A stretch of DNA of 64,000 nt from Sphaerisporangium fuscum (GTDB lineage: Bacteria > Actinomycetota > Actinomycetes > Streptosporangiales > Streptosporangiaceae): assembly GCF_018531465.1 (NCBI RefSeq), contig NZ_JAHDTF010000022.1, positions 146,732 through 210,731 on the forward strand, given 5' to 3'. This document shows, in pieces, positions 54,492-62,965 of this stretch. Position numbers and translations under genes: made by a program. The notes beneath the pieces are model-generated. The model was not told the DNA's origin, ran no database searches, and worked only from the letters and a program-made list of their open reading frames with translations. How positions within the stretch are numbered: position 1 is the first letter of the stretch; every line of letters begins with the position of its first letter.

Positions 54492-55214
54492 TCAGAGGAG
54501 TTCGTAGACCACGCGGAGGGTCAGGGTGACGCTTCCCTGGCCCGGGCTGATCGACGACTTCTCCGCCATGGCGAAGCGGGAGGACGACGGCTCGCCCTCT
54601 TCCTCCAGCTTGATGAGCCGGCCCAGCTGACGTCCCGCCAGCGCCGCGTACTGCCGCGCCTTGGCCGTCGCGTCCCGGTACGCCGCGGCGCGTGCCGCCT
54701 CCAGCAGGGCGGACGGCTTGGAGACGTCGAAGGAGATGCCGTTCAGCCGGACCTCCTCGCCCACCCCGGCGACCGCGTCCACGACGGCGTCCGCCCTGGA
54801 AAGGTCCCGGAGCACCACCTCGAAGCCCTGGGACGCCCGGTATCCCACCACCTTGGGGTACTTCTCGTACTCCGCCGCCAGGGCGAGGTCGTTGGTCCGC
54901 ATGTCGGCCTTGGGGATCCCCGCCGAGACCAGCGCCCCGGTCAGCTTGGACGCGGCGCTCTTCACCGCCGCGAACGCCTCGCCCGCCTTCTCCCGGCGCA
55001 CCTCCACCCCGACGTTGAGACGCATCCGGTCCGGGACGGCCTCCACGCTCCCGCGTCCGACGACGGCCACCACGGCGGCGTCGCGCGCCGTCCTGGCCCC
55101 CGGCCCGGGCGTGACGGGCGCCGGGGACGGCCCCGAGGCCGCGAGCGCGGGGCCCGCCTGCGTTCCGGCGAGGACGAAGGCGGCGGCCGCCAGCAGCACA
55201 CTCATCTTGGTCAT
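54492..55214 (-). CDS. SIMPL-domain (DUF541) secreted protein
   Basis: The 240-residue protein has a signal peptide (about 1-27) and a SIMPL/DUF541 domain: VVGRGSVEAVPDRMRLNVGV, a Lys/Ala-rich helix, VVGYRASQGFEVVLRDL and the ending SVTLTLRVVYEL. The family, named after a mouse signalling protein, forms barrel-like oligomers in the bacterial envelope. A mutation of the E. coli member (YggE) affects oxidative stress. Its role here is unknown. ATG 55214 is preferred to GTG 55220. Confidence 0.85.
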   Translation of the reverse strand: MTKMSVLLAAAAFVLAGTQAGPALAASGPSPAPVTPGPGARTARDAAVVAVVGRGSVEAVPDRMRLNVGVEVRREKAGEAFAAVKSAASKLTGALVSAGIPKADMRTNDLALAAEYEKYPKVVGYRASQGFEVVLRDLSRADAVVDAVAGVGEEVRLNGISFDVSKPSALLEAARAAAYRDATAKARQYAALAGRQLGRLIKLEEEGEPSSSRFAMAEKSSISPGQGSVTLTLRVVYELL

Positions 55215-55286
55215 GCGCACATGCCACCACCGGCGGCGTCCCCGTTCCCGCCGTCCTCTCCGGCGACGGCAGGAACTTGACCAATC

Positions 55287-57440
55287 TCAGGAAGCCCTGG
55301 TGTAGCGCAGGTACATCTTTTGGTACTCCCCGTCCTTGGCGGTGGCGAGCACCCGTGAGGCCACGCCCTGGAAGTCGACCACCACGGCCTCGTAGCCGTC
55401 GCCCTTCTTGCGCCAGGCCGCGACGTGCTGGTCGTCGTACCAGCCGACCAGCCGCTCGCTCGGGAAGGGAATGCGGGTCTCCTCCTTGCCCTCGGTCGTC
55501 CAGACGCAGATCTTGTCGTCGTCCCCCGAGCAGGTGGTGACGAACCGCGTGCCGGACGGCGACACGTCGTCGCCGTCCACGGTCAGCGGCGTCCCGACCT
55601 GGACCAGCGTCCGCAGCGGGCCGCCGGTCAGGTCGTAGAAGCGGATGCTCGGGACGCTCCCCTTGAAGGCCCAGGTGCCGACGGCCTTCCCGTCGCCGCG
55701 CCAGAAGTACGTCCAGTGGCCGACGTCCTTGTCGGTCACCTGGACGATCTTGGCGCTCCTGCGGGCCACGTCGATGACGGCGTAGCCGTACCCCTTGCTG
55801 GAGTCGCCGACGGCCTCGTTGAGGGTGACCAGCGCTTTGGTGCCGTCGGGGGACCACTGGGGTGAGGTGGGGTAGACGGGGGCCCGCGACATCCTGATCG
55901 TGTTCGTCTCCCCCGTGCGGCGATCGACGAGCGAGACGGTGGAGTAGCTGTCCTTGGTGTAGAGGGTGTCGGTGCCGAGCCCCCGCAGGCCGTCGTTGCT
56001 CACGGTGTACTCGAAGTACTTGCCGGTCTTGCTGAAGGAGTTCCCGCTTCTCGCCCTGACGTAGACGTACTTGCCGTAGTCGAGGCCGTAGGACGTGAGC
56101 TTGATCGGGTCGCCGTCGTTCTCGTAGACCGCGATGGAGCTCCCGGGCAGGTTGATCTTCCTGTCTCCGGTCGGCAGTGTGGCGCCCGGCGACGGCGCGG
56201 TCGCCGATGGGGTGGCCGCCGGCGAGGTGCTCCGTCCCGCCACGGGGGCGTCCGAGGTACGGGTCGGTGTGGGGGTGCCCGTGCCCTTGGCCGCTGCCTG
56301 CGCGACCAGGTACCCGCCGCCCAGCACCAGTACCACGGCCGCCGCCGCGGCGGCCGTGATCATCGGCGCCCGGCCGGTACGGCGCTCGCCGGGCCCCGGG
56401 ATGACGGCGGGCGAGCTGGGCTGGGGCGACCAGGCGGAACCGTCCGCGGGCCACGGCGCCCCGACCGGCGTAGGGGGCCCGACCGGCGGAGGTGCCCCCA
56501 CGACCGGAGACGTCCCGACGGCCGGGGACGTCGCGACCGGCGGGGGCGTCCCGGTGGGCGGGGGCGGCGGAGCGGAGGCCCGGGCCACCGCGGTCGCCTC
56601 GGCCATGAGGGCCGGGGCCGGCGCGGAGGCGGGGCTCTGCCCGAGCAGGCGCATCAGCACCTCCCCCGCCGACGGGCGCGCGGCCGGGTCCTTCGCCAGG
56701 CAGTCGGCCACGATGCCCCGCAGCGGCTCCGAAAGCGCGCCGAGGTCCGCCTCAAGGCTCATGATCCGGTGGAAGACGGCCGGCAGGGTGTCGCTGCCGA
56801 ACGGGGCCTCCCCGGTGGCGGCGAAGACCATGGTGCCCGCCCAGGCGAACATGTCCGCCGCCGGGCCGACCTGCTCGCCGCCGAGCTGCTCGGGAGTCAT
56901 GTAGGCGGGCGTGCCGACGACCATGGAGGTGATGGTCGAGGTCTTGTCGAGGGCCTTGGCGATGCCGAAGTCGATCACCCTCGGCCCGTCGGCGCCCAGC
57001 AGCACGTTGGAGGGCTTGAAGTCACGGTGGACGATCCCCGCCTGGTGGATCGCGACCAGCGCCGTCACGGTGCCGATGGCGAGCCGGTGCAGCGCGGACC
57101 CCTGCCGGGGGCCGTCCCGCTGGACGACGGCGGCCAGCGTGGGGCCGTCGATGTACTCGCTGACGATGTAGGGCCGCTGCTCGGCGACCCCCGTCTCGAT
57201 CACCTGGGCGGTGCAGAACGTCGCCACGCGCTCGGCCGTGGAGACCTCCCGCACGAACCTGGCGAGCGCCTCCTCGTCCTGGGCGAGGTCGGCGCGCAGC
57301 AGCTTCACCGCGACGGCCGCGCCCGTGGGCGACACGCCGAGATAGACGACCCCCTGGCCGCCCTCTCCGAGCCGGCCGGCGAGCTCGTAGTCCCCCACCC
57401 GCGCCGGGTCGCCCGGCCGTAGCGGCAGCGGGTCGGACAT
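55287..57440 (-). CDS. Membrane Ser/Thr protein kinase with propeller-like sensor
   Basis: The 717-residue PknB-type kinase starts with ATG behind GGAGGGGGAG. The kinase domain (about 20-280) has LGEGGQGVVYLG (P-loop), VKLL (Lys), HRDFKPSNVLL (catalytic loop) and DFGIAKAL. A Pro/Val/Gly-rich linker (about 295-365) leads to one membrane segment (about 370-392). The extracellular part (about 440-717) has blade-like repeats such as SPQWSPDGTKALVTL and DDVSPSGTRFVTTCSGDD, typical of TolB/WD40-like propellers. It probably senses an external ligand or cell-wall state. Confidence 0.88.
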   Translation of the reverse strand: MSDPLPLRPGDPARVGDYELAGRLGEGGQGVVYLGVSPTGAAVAVKLLRADLAQDEEALARFVREVSTAERVATFCTAQVIETGVAEQRPYIVSEYIDGPTLAAVVQRDGPRQGSALHRLAIGTVTALVAIHQAGIVHRDFKPSNVLLGADGPRVIDFGIAKALDKTSTITSMVVGTPAYMTPEQLGGEQVGPAADMFAWAGTMVFAATGEAPFGSDTLPAVFHRIMSLEADLGALSEPLRGIVADCLAKDPAARPSAGEVLMRLLGQSPASAPAPALMAEATAVARASAPPPPPTGTPPPVATSPAVGTSPVVGAPPPVGPPTPVGAPWPADGSAWSPQPSSPAVIPGPGERRTGRAPMITAAAAAAVVLVLGGGYLVAQAAAKGTGTPTPTRTSDAPVAGRSTSPAATPSATAPSPGATLPTGDRKINLPGSSIAVYENDGDPIKLTSYGLDYGKYVYVRARSGNSFSKTGKYFEYTVSNDGLRGLGTDTLYTKDSYSTVSLVDRRTGETNTIRMSRAPVYPTSPQWSPDGTKALVTLNEAVGDSSKGYGYAVIDVARRSAKIVQVTDKDVGHWTYFWRGDGKAVGTWAFKGSVPSIRFYDLTGGPLRTLVQVGTPLTVDGDDVSPSGTRFVTTCSGDDDKICVWTTEGKEETRIPFPSERLVGWYDDQHVAAWRKKGDGYEAVVVDFQGVASRVLATAKDGEYQKMYLRYTRAS

Positions 57441-57563
57441 GACTCCCCCTCCATCCCCCCACATTCGGCATGGCTTCTCCCATTGTGGCGTGGAGGTGGA
57501 GAGTTCTTTACCTGCGCCGCCAAGCCGTACCCGTAGCGTGACCCGCGTCCCGGCGGCGGCGCG

Positions 57564-59399
57564 TCATGCGCGGCGGCGCCGCAGAGAGAGGACGCGACGC
57601 CGTCTCACCCCCGGGCGCTCCCCGCGCCGCAGCAGCGTCGAGAGGCTCGGCACCGACAGGAAACCCTCGGCGATCACCGAGGCCAGGCCGACCTTCAGCA
57701 GGCCGCGGGTGTCCTGGAAGGCGATGAAGCGCGGCACCCATTCGGGGCGGTACTTCGCGTTCGCCCGGTACAGCGACTCCAGCTGCCACCAGCGGGAGAA
57801 GAACACCAGCGTGCAGCGCCACAGCCGCAGCACCGGCCCGGCCCCGAGCCGCGCGCCCTGCTCGAACACCGAGCGGAACATGGCGAAGTTCAGTGAGATC
57901 CGCTTGACGTCCAGGTCACCCGCCGCGGCGACCAGCCCGGCCACCATGAACTCCATCAGCCCGTTGTCGGAGCCGCGGTCGCGGCGCATCAGGTCCAGCG
58001 ACAGCCCGTCCTCCCCCCACGGCACGAACGACAGCAGTGCCGCCGTCCTGCCGTCGGCGTCCAGTGCCTCCACCAGTACGCACGTGCCGTCGGAGGGGTC
58101 GCCGAGCCGTCCGAGGGCCATGGAGAACCCCCGCTCGGTCTCGGTGCCGCGCCAGGCGGCGGCGCGGTCGATGATGTGGTGCATCTCCTCGGGCGACAGC
58201 TCGGAGTGGCGGCGGACGCGCAGGGTGAAGCCGGCGCGCTTGACGCGGTTGACCGCCTGGCGCACGCCGCGCATCTCACGGCCCTCCAGCGTGAACTCGG
58301 CGACCTCGATGACGGCCTCGTCGCCGAGCTCCAGGACGCGCAGCCCGGCTCGCGCGTAGGCGTGCGCGCCGGCCTCGCTCGGCCCGATGGCGGCCGGCGC
58401 CCAGCCGTAGCGGCGGGCCTCGTCCATCCAGGCCCGGATGGCGGGCCCCCACGCCTCGACGTCGCCGATCGGGTCTCCCCCGGCCAGGCACACCCCGGCC
58501 ACCACGCGGTACGACACCGCCGCCTTGCCGCTGGGCGAGAAGATGGCCGCACGGTCGCGGCGGGTGGCGAAGTAGCCGAGCGAGTCGCGCGCGCCGTCCG
58601 CCGCGAGCAGCCCCCTGAGGCGCTCCTCGCTCCCGGCCGGCAGCTCGGCCTCGGCCCGCTGGGAGCGGAACAGGACGGCGAAGGCGACGAGGACGGCGAC
58701 GGCGCTCAGCAGGCCGATGGCGAAGTTCACCCCGGACGGCGGCGCCCCGGTCCGGTAGGAGTCGAGGGTCACCACTCCGCCGAGGGCCCTCTCCAGCGCC
58801 CAGGGCAGGTGGTCGCGGGGCGGGAGGGTTCCCGGGAAGATCGTCACCAGCGCGTACCCGACCGCGAAGGACACCAGCAGCAGCGACACCAGCGTGGCCA
58901 GGGCCTTGCGGAACGACCCGCGCCGGGTGGGGGCGAAGAACTGGGCGCGCGTGGCCACGAGGGCGCCGAGGGCGACCGCGGACACCACGAGGTTCACCTC
59001 GGCGGCGACCACTTGGGGCATGAGGGAGAACTCCTCGACCAGGTCGGGCCAGAGCGACGACGACAGCACGAGCCCGAGGTTGCCGAGCACGAGCAGCAGG
59101 AAGATCGCCGTGACGACCCAGTAGGCCGCGCGCTTGTGCCGGGCCAGAGCCCCCGCGAGGATCGCCAGGAACACCGCGTAACCGAGGTTCGGCACGACCG
59201 GGAAGACGGCCATCTCGATCACGTCGGAGACCGGCCGCAGCAGGTGGCGCACGGGCGGCACCATCGCGATCGCCGCGGAGTACACGGCGGCGAGGCCCAT
59301 GCCCACCGACATCACCCGCGGCACCATGGCGGGCCGTGCCGGGCCCTCGGCTTCGGCGTCTGCGGCCGTCGTGACACGGCCGTGCTCGGTCACTGCCAC
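57564..59399 (-). CDS. MprF-like phosphatidylglycerol lysyltransferase-domain protein
   Basis: The 611-residue membrane protein has about seven membrane segments in the N-terminal part (about 30-250) and a C-terminal LPG_synthase_C (DUF2156) domain (about 265-575), with YRVVAGVCLAGGDPIGD, AIGPSEAGAHAYARAGL, RAGFTLRVRRHSELSPEEMH and GLMEFMVAGLV. MprF proteins add amino acids from aminoacyl-tRNA to phosphatidylglycerol and flip the product; the N-terminal region here is shorter than in MprF. The C-terminus ends in an Arg cluster. GTG 59399 or GTG 59393 starts it. Confidence 0.85.
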   Translation of the reverse strand: MAVTEHGRVTTAADAEAEGPARPAMVPRVMSVGMGLAAVYSAAIAMVPPVRHLLRPVSDVIEMAVFPVVPNLGYAVFLAILAGALARHKRAAYWVVTAIFLLLVLGNLGLVLSSSLWPDLVEEFSLMPQVVAAEVNLVVSAVALGALVATRAQFFAPTRRGSFRKALATLVSLLLVSFAVGYALVTIFPGTLPPRDHLPWALERALGGVVTLDSYRTGAPPSGVNFAIGLLSAVAVLVAFAVLFRSQRAEAELPAGSEERLRGLLAADGARDSLGYFATRRDRAAIFSPSGKAAVSYRVVAGVCLAGGDPIGDVEAWGPAIRAWMDEARRYGWAPAAIGPSEAGAHAYARAGLRVLELGDEAVIEVAEFTLEGREMRGVRQAVNRVKRAGFTLRVRRHSELSPEEMHHIIDRAAAWRGTETERGFSMALGRLGDPSDGTCVLVEALDADGRTAALLSFVPWGEDGLSLDLMRRDRGSDNGLMEFMVAGLVAAAGDLDVKRISLNFAMFRSVFEQGARLGAGPVLRLWRCTLVFFSRWWQLESLYRANAKYRPEWVPRFIAFQDTRGLLKVGLASVIAEGFLSVPSLSTLLRRGERPGVRRRRVLSLRRRRA

Positions 59400-59509
59400 C
59401 TGTTTCCCCCCGGAGATGGCCGATCTGCCGGGGGGTATACCCCGTCCCTCCCACGCCTAAGGGAAGGAACGGCCTCAAGTGATCGTCTTCCTACCGTCTG
59501 GAGGGCGGA

Positions 59510-60070
59510 TCACAGACCGGGGGCGCCCCAGAGGGGGAACCAGCGGGCGAGGTCGGCCTCGAGGGGCAGCTCCTGCTGCAGGACCCCGCGGACCTGCAGC
59601 TCCAGTGCGTTGTCGCGCCGCTCGTCTCCCAGCGGCGCGAAGGGATAGAACGTGCCCTGCTTGTAGAGGTAGACGATGGCCAGGCGGCGCTCCTGGGCGT
59701 CGCGGAAGCCGGCCAGCGAGCACAGCAGCGAGGGGCCGAAGCCCGCCCCCTCCAGGGAGGAGTTCACGCCGTGCAGGTCGGTGACCAGGCCGCCGAGATC
59801 GTCGGGCGGCCTGCGCGCCAGCAGCCAGGTGTACCCGTAGGAGTCCTGCGTCTGCTCGACCTCGGCGTCGCCGAGCAGCGCCGTGATGTCCTGCTGGAGG
59901 GTGGCGAACGCCCCTCCTTCGGCCGCCCGGAAGCAGACCGATCCGAGGCCGGTCGGGGTGAAGCCGGTGGCCGCCTGCAGCGTGACCGCCGCCGAGGGCA
60001 GCGCGAACAGGGCGTCGAGGTCGGGTTTGGCGGGCTTGCTGCGGCCGAGCAGCGCGTCGAGCCACCTCAT
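59510..60070 (-). CDS. pspAB: PspA-associated protein PspAB
   Basis: The 186-residue protein opens MRWLDALLGRSKPAKPDLDA and matches the PspAB family found after htpX in actinobacterial psp operons. It has no obvious catalytic motif. It lies 4 bases after htpX. It is inferred to act in the membrane-stress response with PspA. Confidence 0.85.
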   Translation of the reverse strand: MRWLDALLGRSKPAKPDLDALFALPSAAVTLQAATGFTPTGLGSVCFRAAEGGAFATLQQDITALLGDAEVEQTQDSYGYTWLLARRPPDDLGGLVTDLHGVNSSLEGAGFGPSLLCSLAGFRDAQERRLAIVYLYKQGTFYPFAPLGDERRDNALELQVRGVLQQELPLEADLARWFPLWGAPGL

Positions 60071-60074
60071 GCCG

Positions 60075-60983
60075 TCAGCCTCCGCGGCCGAGCTGGGCGG
60101 CGATGGCGTTCAGCTGCTCCAGCCGCCGCTCCAGCGGCGGGTGGGTGGAGAACAGGCTCGCCAGGCCGTCCGCCGCCCCGCGGCGGGACAGGGCGGGGGT
60201 GAAGAAGAAGGCGTTGAACGGCTGCGCCTCGCGCAGGTCGCGGGTCGGGATGCGCGACATCTCGCCGCTGACCTTGACCAGGGCGCTGGCCAGGGCCGAC
60301 GGGCGCTGGGTTAGCAGAGCGCCGGCCCGGTCGGCCGACAGCTCGCGGTAGCGCGACAGCGCCCGGGTGAGCAGGAAGCTGACGGCGTACACGAGCACCG
60401 ACACCGCCATGATGATGAGCCCGACCGGCGGCCCGTTGTTGTCGCGGCCGCGCCCGAGCCCGGAGTAGAGCGCGAAGCGGGTCATCAACCCGGCCACGAG
60501 GCCGAGGAACGAGGCGATGGTCATGACGGCGACGTCGCGGTGGGCGACGTGGGACATCTCGTGGGCGATGACGCCCTCGAGCTCCAGAGGGTCCAGCCGC
60601 CGCAGCAGCCCGGTGGTCACGCAGACCACCGAGTTGTGCTGGTTGCGCCCGGTGGCGAAGGCGTTCGGCACGTCGGTGTCGGCGATGGCCACCCGGGGCT
60701 TGGGCGAGTTGGACAGCGCGCACAACCGGTCGACCAGGCCGTGCAGCTCCGGGGCCTCCTGCGGGGAGACCTCCCGTCCGTGCATCGCGAACAACGCGAT
60801 CTTGTCGGACAGGAAGTACTGCACCAGCAGGAGGCCACCCGCGAGGACGAGCACCACGACCGCCTGGACCCCCAAGGCGATCAGGACGCCCACGAACACG
60901 ACGTAGAGCAGCCCGAGCAGGAACATGGTCACGACCATGCGCACGGTCAGTCCCCGGTCGGGGGCGTACCGGGTTTGTGTCAT
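60075..60983 (-). CDS. htpX: HtpX-like M48 membrane metalloprotease
   Basis: The 302-residue protein has two N-terminal membrane segments (about 18-56), the zinc motif HEMSH in GVIAHEMSHVAHRD, two more membrane segments (about 150-205) and the third ligand in RYRELSADRAG. It closely follows bacterial HtpX, which degrades damaged membrane proteins. Its place between pspAA and pspAB links it to envelope stress. Confidence 0.92.
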   Translation of the reverse strand: MTQTRYAPDRGLTVRMVVTMFLLGLLYVVFVGVLIALGVQAVVVLVLAGGLLLVQYFLSDKIALFAMHGREVSPQEAPELHGLVDRLCALSNSPKPRVAIADTDVPNAFATGRNQHNSVVCVTTGLLRRLDPLELEGVIAHEMSHVAHRDVAVMTIASFLGLVAGLMTRFALYSGLGRGRDNNGPPVGLIIMAVSVLVYAVSFLLTRALSRYRELSADRAGALLTQRPSALASALVKVSGEMSRIPTRDLREAQPFNAFFFTPALSRRGAADGLASLFSTHPPLERRLEQLNAIAAQLGRGG

Positions 60984-60992
60984 ATGCCCAAG

Positions 60993-61271
60993 CTATCCGG
61001 GGATGAGGCCGGAATCACCAAGCATGCCCCTCACTTCGTCGATCGAAGCGTCCGCCGGGGGCAAAATCAACTCCGAGGGCTCCAGCGCGTCGTCGGGCAG
61101 CGGCTTGCCGACCTGGCGCACCTTGTCGAGCAGCGCGTGGAGCTTGCTGCGGAACTGCCCCTCGTCGCCGGTCTCGATCGCGGCCTCCAGCTCGCCGTCG
61201 AGGGCGTTCAGCACGTCGATGTCACCCTCGGCGATCTCGATCTGGCCCTCGCCCATGATGCGAACGATCAT
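60993..61271 (-). CDS. pspAA: PspA-associated protein PspAA
   Basis: The 92-residue protein opens MIVRIMGEGQIEIAEGDIDV and matches the PspAA family that sits directly after pspA in actinobacteria. Its start overlaps pspA by 4 bases (ATGA). It is acidic and soluble. It probably modulates PspA assembly. Confidence 0.9.
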   Translation of the reverse strand: MIVRIMGEGQIEIAEGDIDVLNALDGELEAAIETGDEGQFRSKLHALLDKVRQVGKPLPDDALEPSELILPPADASIDEVRGMLGDSGLIPG

Positions 61272-62086
61272 CGAAGGCCCTCCCCCGGCTGGTGGTACTG
61301 CTGGGTGGACTGCGGCTGCTGCTGCGGAGCGTGCTGCTGCTGCTGACCCGGACGGCCGGCCTCGATGGCGTCCTGCGGCGCGGGCCCCTGCCCGAGCTCG
61401 GCCTTCATGCGCGCGAGCTCCAGCTCGACGTCCCTGCCGCCGCCCATGCGGTCGAGCTCGGCCTGGATGTCGTCGCCGCGGGTGCCGCTGAAGTCGTCGA
61501 GCGCTCCGCTCGCCAGCAGCTCGTCGATCGCGCCGGCGCGGGCCTGCATCTGGGCGGTCTTGTCCTCGGCGCGCTGGATCGCCAGGCCCACGTCGCCCAT
61601 CTCCTCGGAGATGCCGGAGAAGGCCTCGTTGATGCGCGTCTGCGCCTCGGCGGCGGTGTAGGTGGCCTTGATGGTCTCCTTCTTGGTGCGGAAGGAGTCG
61701 ACCTTGGCCTGCAGGCGCTGGCTGGCCAGGGTGAGCTTCTCTTCCTCGCCCTGCAGGTTGTTGTGCTGCACCTGCAGGTCGGAGATCTGGCTCTGCAGGG
61801 CCGAACGCCGGGTCAGCGCCTCGCGCGCGAGGTCCTCACGCCCGACGCTGAGCGCCTTGCGCCCCTGGTCCTCAAGCTTGTTCGCCTGCTGCTGGATCTG
61901 GTTGATCTGCAGCTCCACCCGCTTGCGCGAGGTGGCGACGTCGGCCACACCCCGGCGCACCTTCTGCAGAAGCTCAAGCTGCCGCTGATAGGAGTAGTCG
62001 AGGGTCTCGCGCGGGTCCTCCATCTTGTCCAAGGCCTTGTTGGCCTTGGACTTGAAGATCATGGAAAGTCTCTTCATCACGCTCAT
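61268..62086 (-). CDS. pspA: PspA/IM30 membrane-stress protein
   Basis: The 272-residue protein begins MSVMKRLSMIFKSKANKALD and has the PspA coiled-coil (about 25-190): DPRETLDYSYQRQLELLQKV, ALTRRSALQSQI and the FSGISEEMGDVGLAIQRAEDK end. After about residue 225 comes a Gln-rich tail unlike E. coli PspA. It is an ESCRT-III-like membrane-binding protein that preserves the proton-motive force. It is the first gene of the operon pspA-pspAA-htpX-pspAB. ATG 62077 is an alternative start. Confidence 0.93.
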   Translation of the reverse strand: MSVMKRLSMIFKSKANKALDKMEDPRETLDYSYQRQLELLQKVRRGVADVATSRKRVELQINQIQQQANKLEDQGRKALSVGREDLAREALTRRSALQSQISDLQVQHNNLQGEEEKLTLASQRLQAKVDSFRTKKETIKATYTAAEAQTRINEAFSGISEEMGDVGLAIQRAEDKTAQMQARAGAIDELLASGALDDFSGTRGDDIQAELDRMGGGRDVELELARMKAELGQGPAPQDAIEAGRPGQQQQHAPQQQPQSTQQYHQPGEGLR

Positions 62087-62305
62087 GCGCGTTGGCCGTC
62101 CCCTTCTTAGGTCGTGCTGTGCCTATGTCCCGCTCGCTGCGACGCTCGCTGGCCGTATGCTCGCTGCGCTGGCATCCATGCTCCCTCGCGCCGACTCGCA
62201 ACTCCACAGGCTGCCACTCATCGTCAGCCCCCGATTATCGCGGCAAAGCCACCTAGGTCCACCCTACGCATAACGCACGAGGGCGTCATTAAGTTGCACC
62301 GCCGG

Positions 62306-62311
62306 TAGGCT
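62306..62311 (+). promoter_or_regulatory. Probable -10 box, leaderless DUF3043 gene
   Basis: TAGGCT fits TANNNT and lies 6 bases before GTG 62318. Transcription would start at or next to the start codon, so the mRNA is probably leaderless; no ribosome site is seen. Confidence 0.5.
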
Positions 62312-62317
62312 GACGTC

Positions 62318-62941
62318 GTGTTCCGACGTCGTGTTCAGGCCCCCGCGGATGACGCCCCTTCTTCGTCTCTCGAGACGCAGGGGAAAACCAACGGAAAGGG
62401 CCGTCCCACCCCTAAGCGCCGCGATGCCCAGGGGCGCCGCCGCTCGCCGGTGACCGCGCCCGCCAACCGCAAAGAGGCCTACAAGCAGGCACGCGAGCGC
62501 GAGGCCGCCGAGCGTGTCCGCCGCCGCGAGGGCATGCAGAGAGGCGACGAGCGTTACCTTCCCGCCAGGGACAGAGGGCCCGCGCGCAAGTTCGCGCGCG
62601 ACTGGGTCGACTCGCGCCGCACGATCAGCCAGTATTTCCTTCCGGTTTCACTGGTCCTTTTGGTGATCTTGTGGACGATCCCCATGTTCGGCGGTCAGGC
62701 CGGCATGGCGCTGTACTCCTACGCGATCACCATCCTGTGGCCGCTGATGATCGTCATCGTGGTCGGCAGCACGATCTGGGTCGGCCTGAAGGTGAAGAAG
62801 GAAGCGGCCCAGAAGTTCCCGGGTGAGAGCCTCAAGGGTGTCGGCTACTACGGCGCCATGCGCGCGATGCAGATCCGCCGCCTGCGCTTCCCGCCGCCGA
62901 CGGTGCTCCCCGGCGGCAAGCCGGTCCCGCCCAAGCAGTGA
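62318..62941 (+). CDS. DUF3043 membrane protein
   Basis: The 207-residue protein has a basic, disordered N-terminus (about 1-105: KRRDAQGRRRSPVTAP, REREAAERVRRREGM), two membrane segments (about 112-132 and 142-165) and a basic C-terminal tail ending PPPTVLPGGKPVPPKQ. The ARDRGPARKFARDWVDSRR segment and NRKEAYKQARERE are hallmarks of DUF3043, a family found near pspA in actinobacteria. The function is unknown. It is divergent from pspA. Confidence 0.88.
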   Translation: MFRRRVQAPADDAPSSSLETQGKTNGKGRPTPKRRDAQGRRRSPVTAPANRKEAYKQAREREAAERVRRREGMQRGDERYLPARDRGPARKFARDWVDSRRTISQYFLPVSLVLLVILWTIPMFGGQAGMALYSYAITILWPLMIVIVVGSTIWVGLKVKKEAAQKFPGESLKGVGYYGAMRAMQIRRLRFPPPTVLPGGKPVPPKQ

Positions 62942-62965
62942 GCCGGCCGCTTCACGCCGCGGGGG

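Noticed and set aside
62110..62200. GCTCGCTG repeats upstream of pspA as a repetitive element
   Set aside because: The repeats are short, imperfect and typical of GC-rich DNA; no REP-like palindrome is formed.
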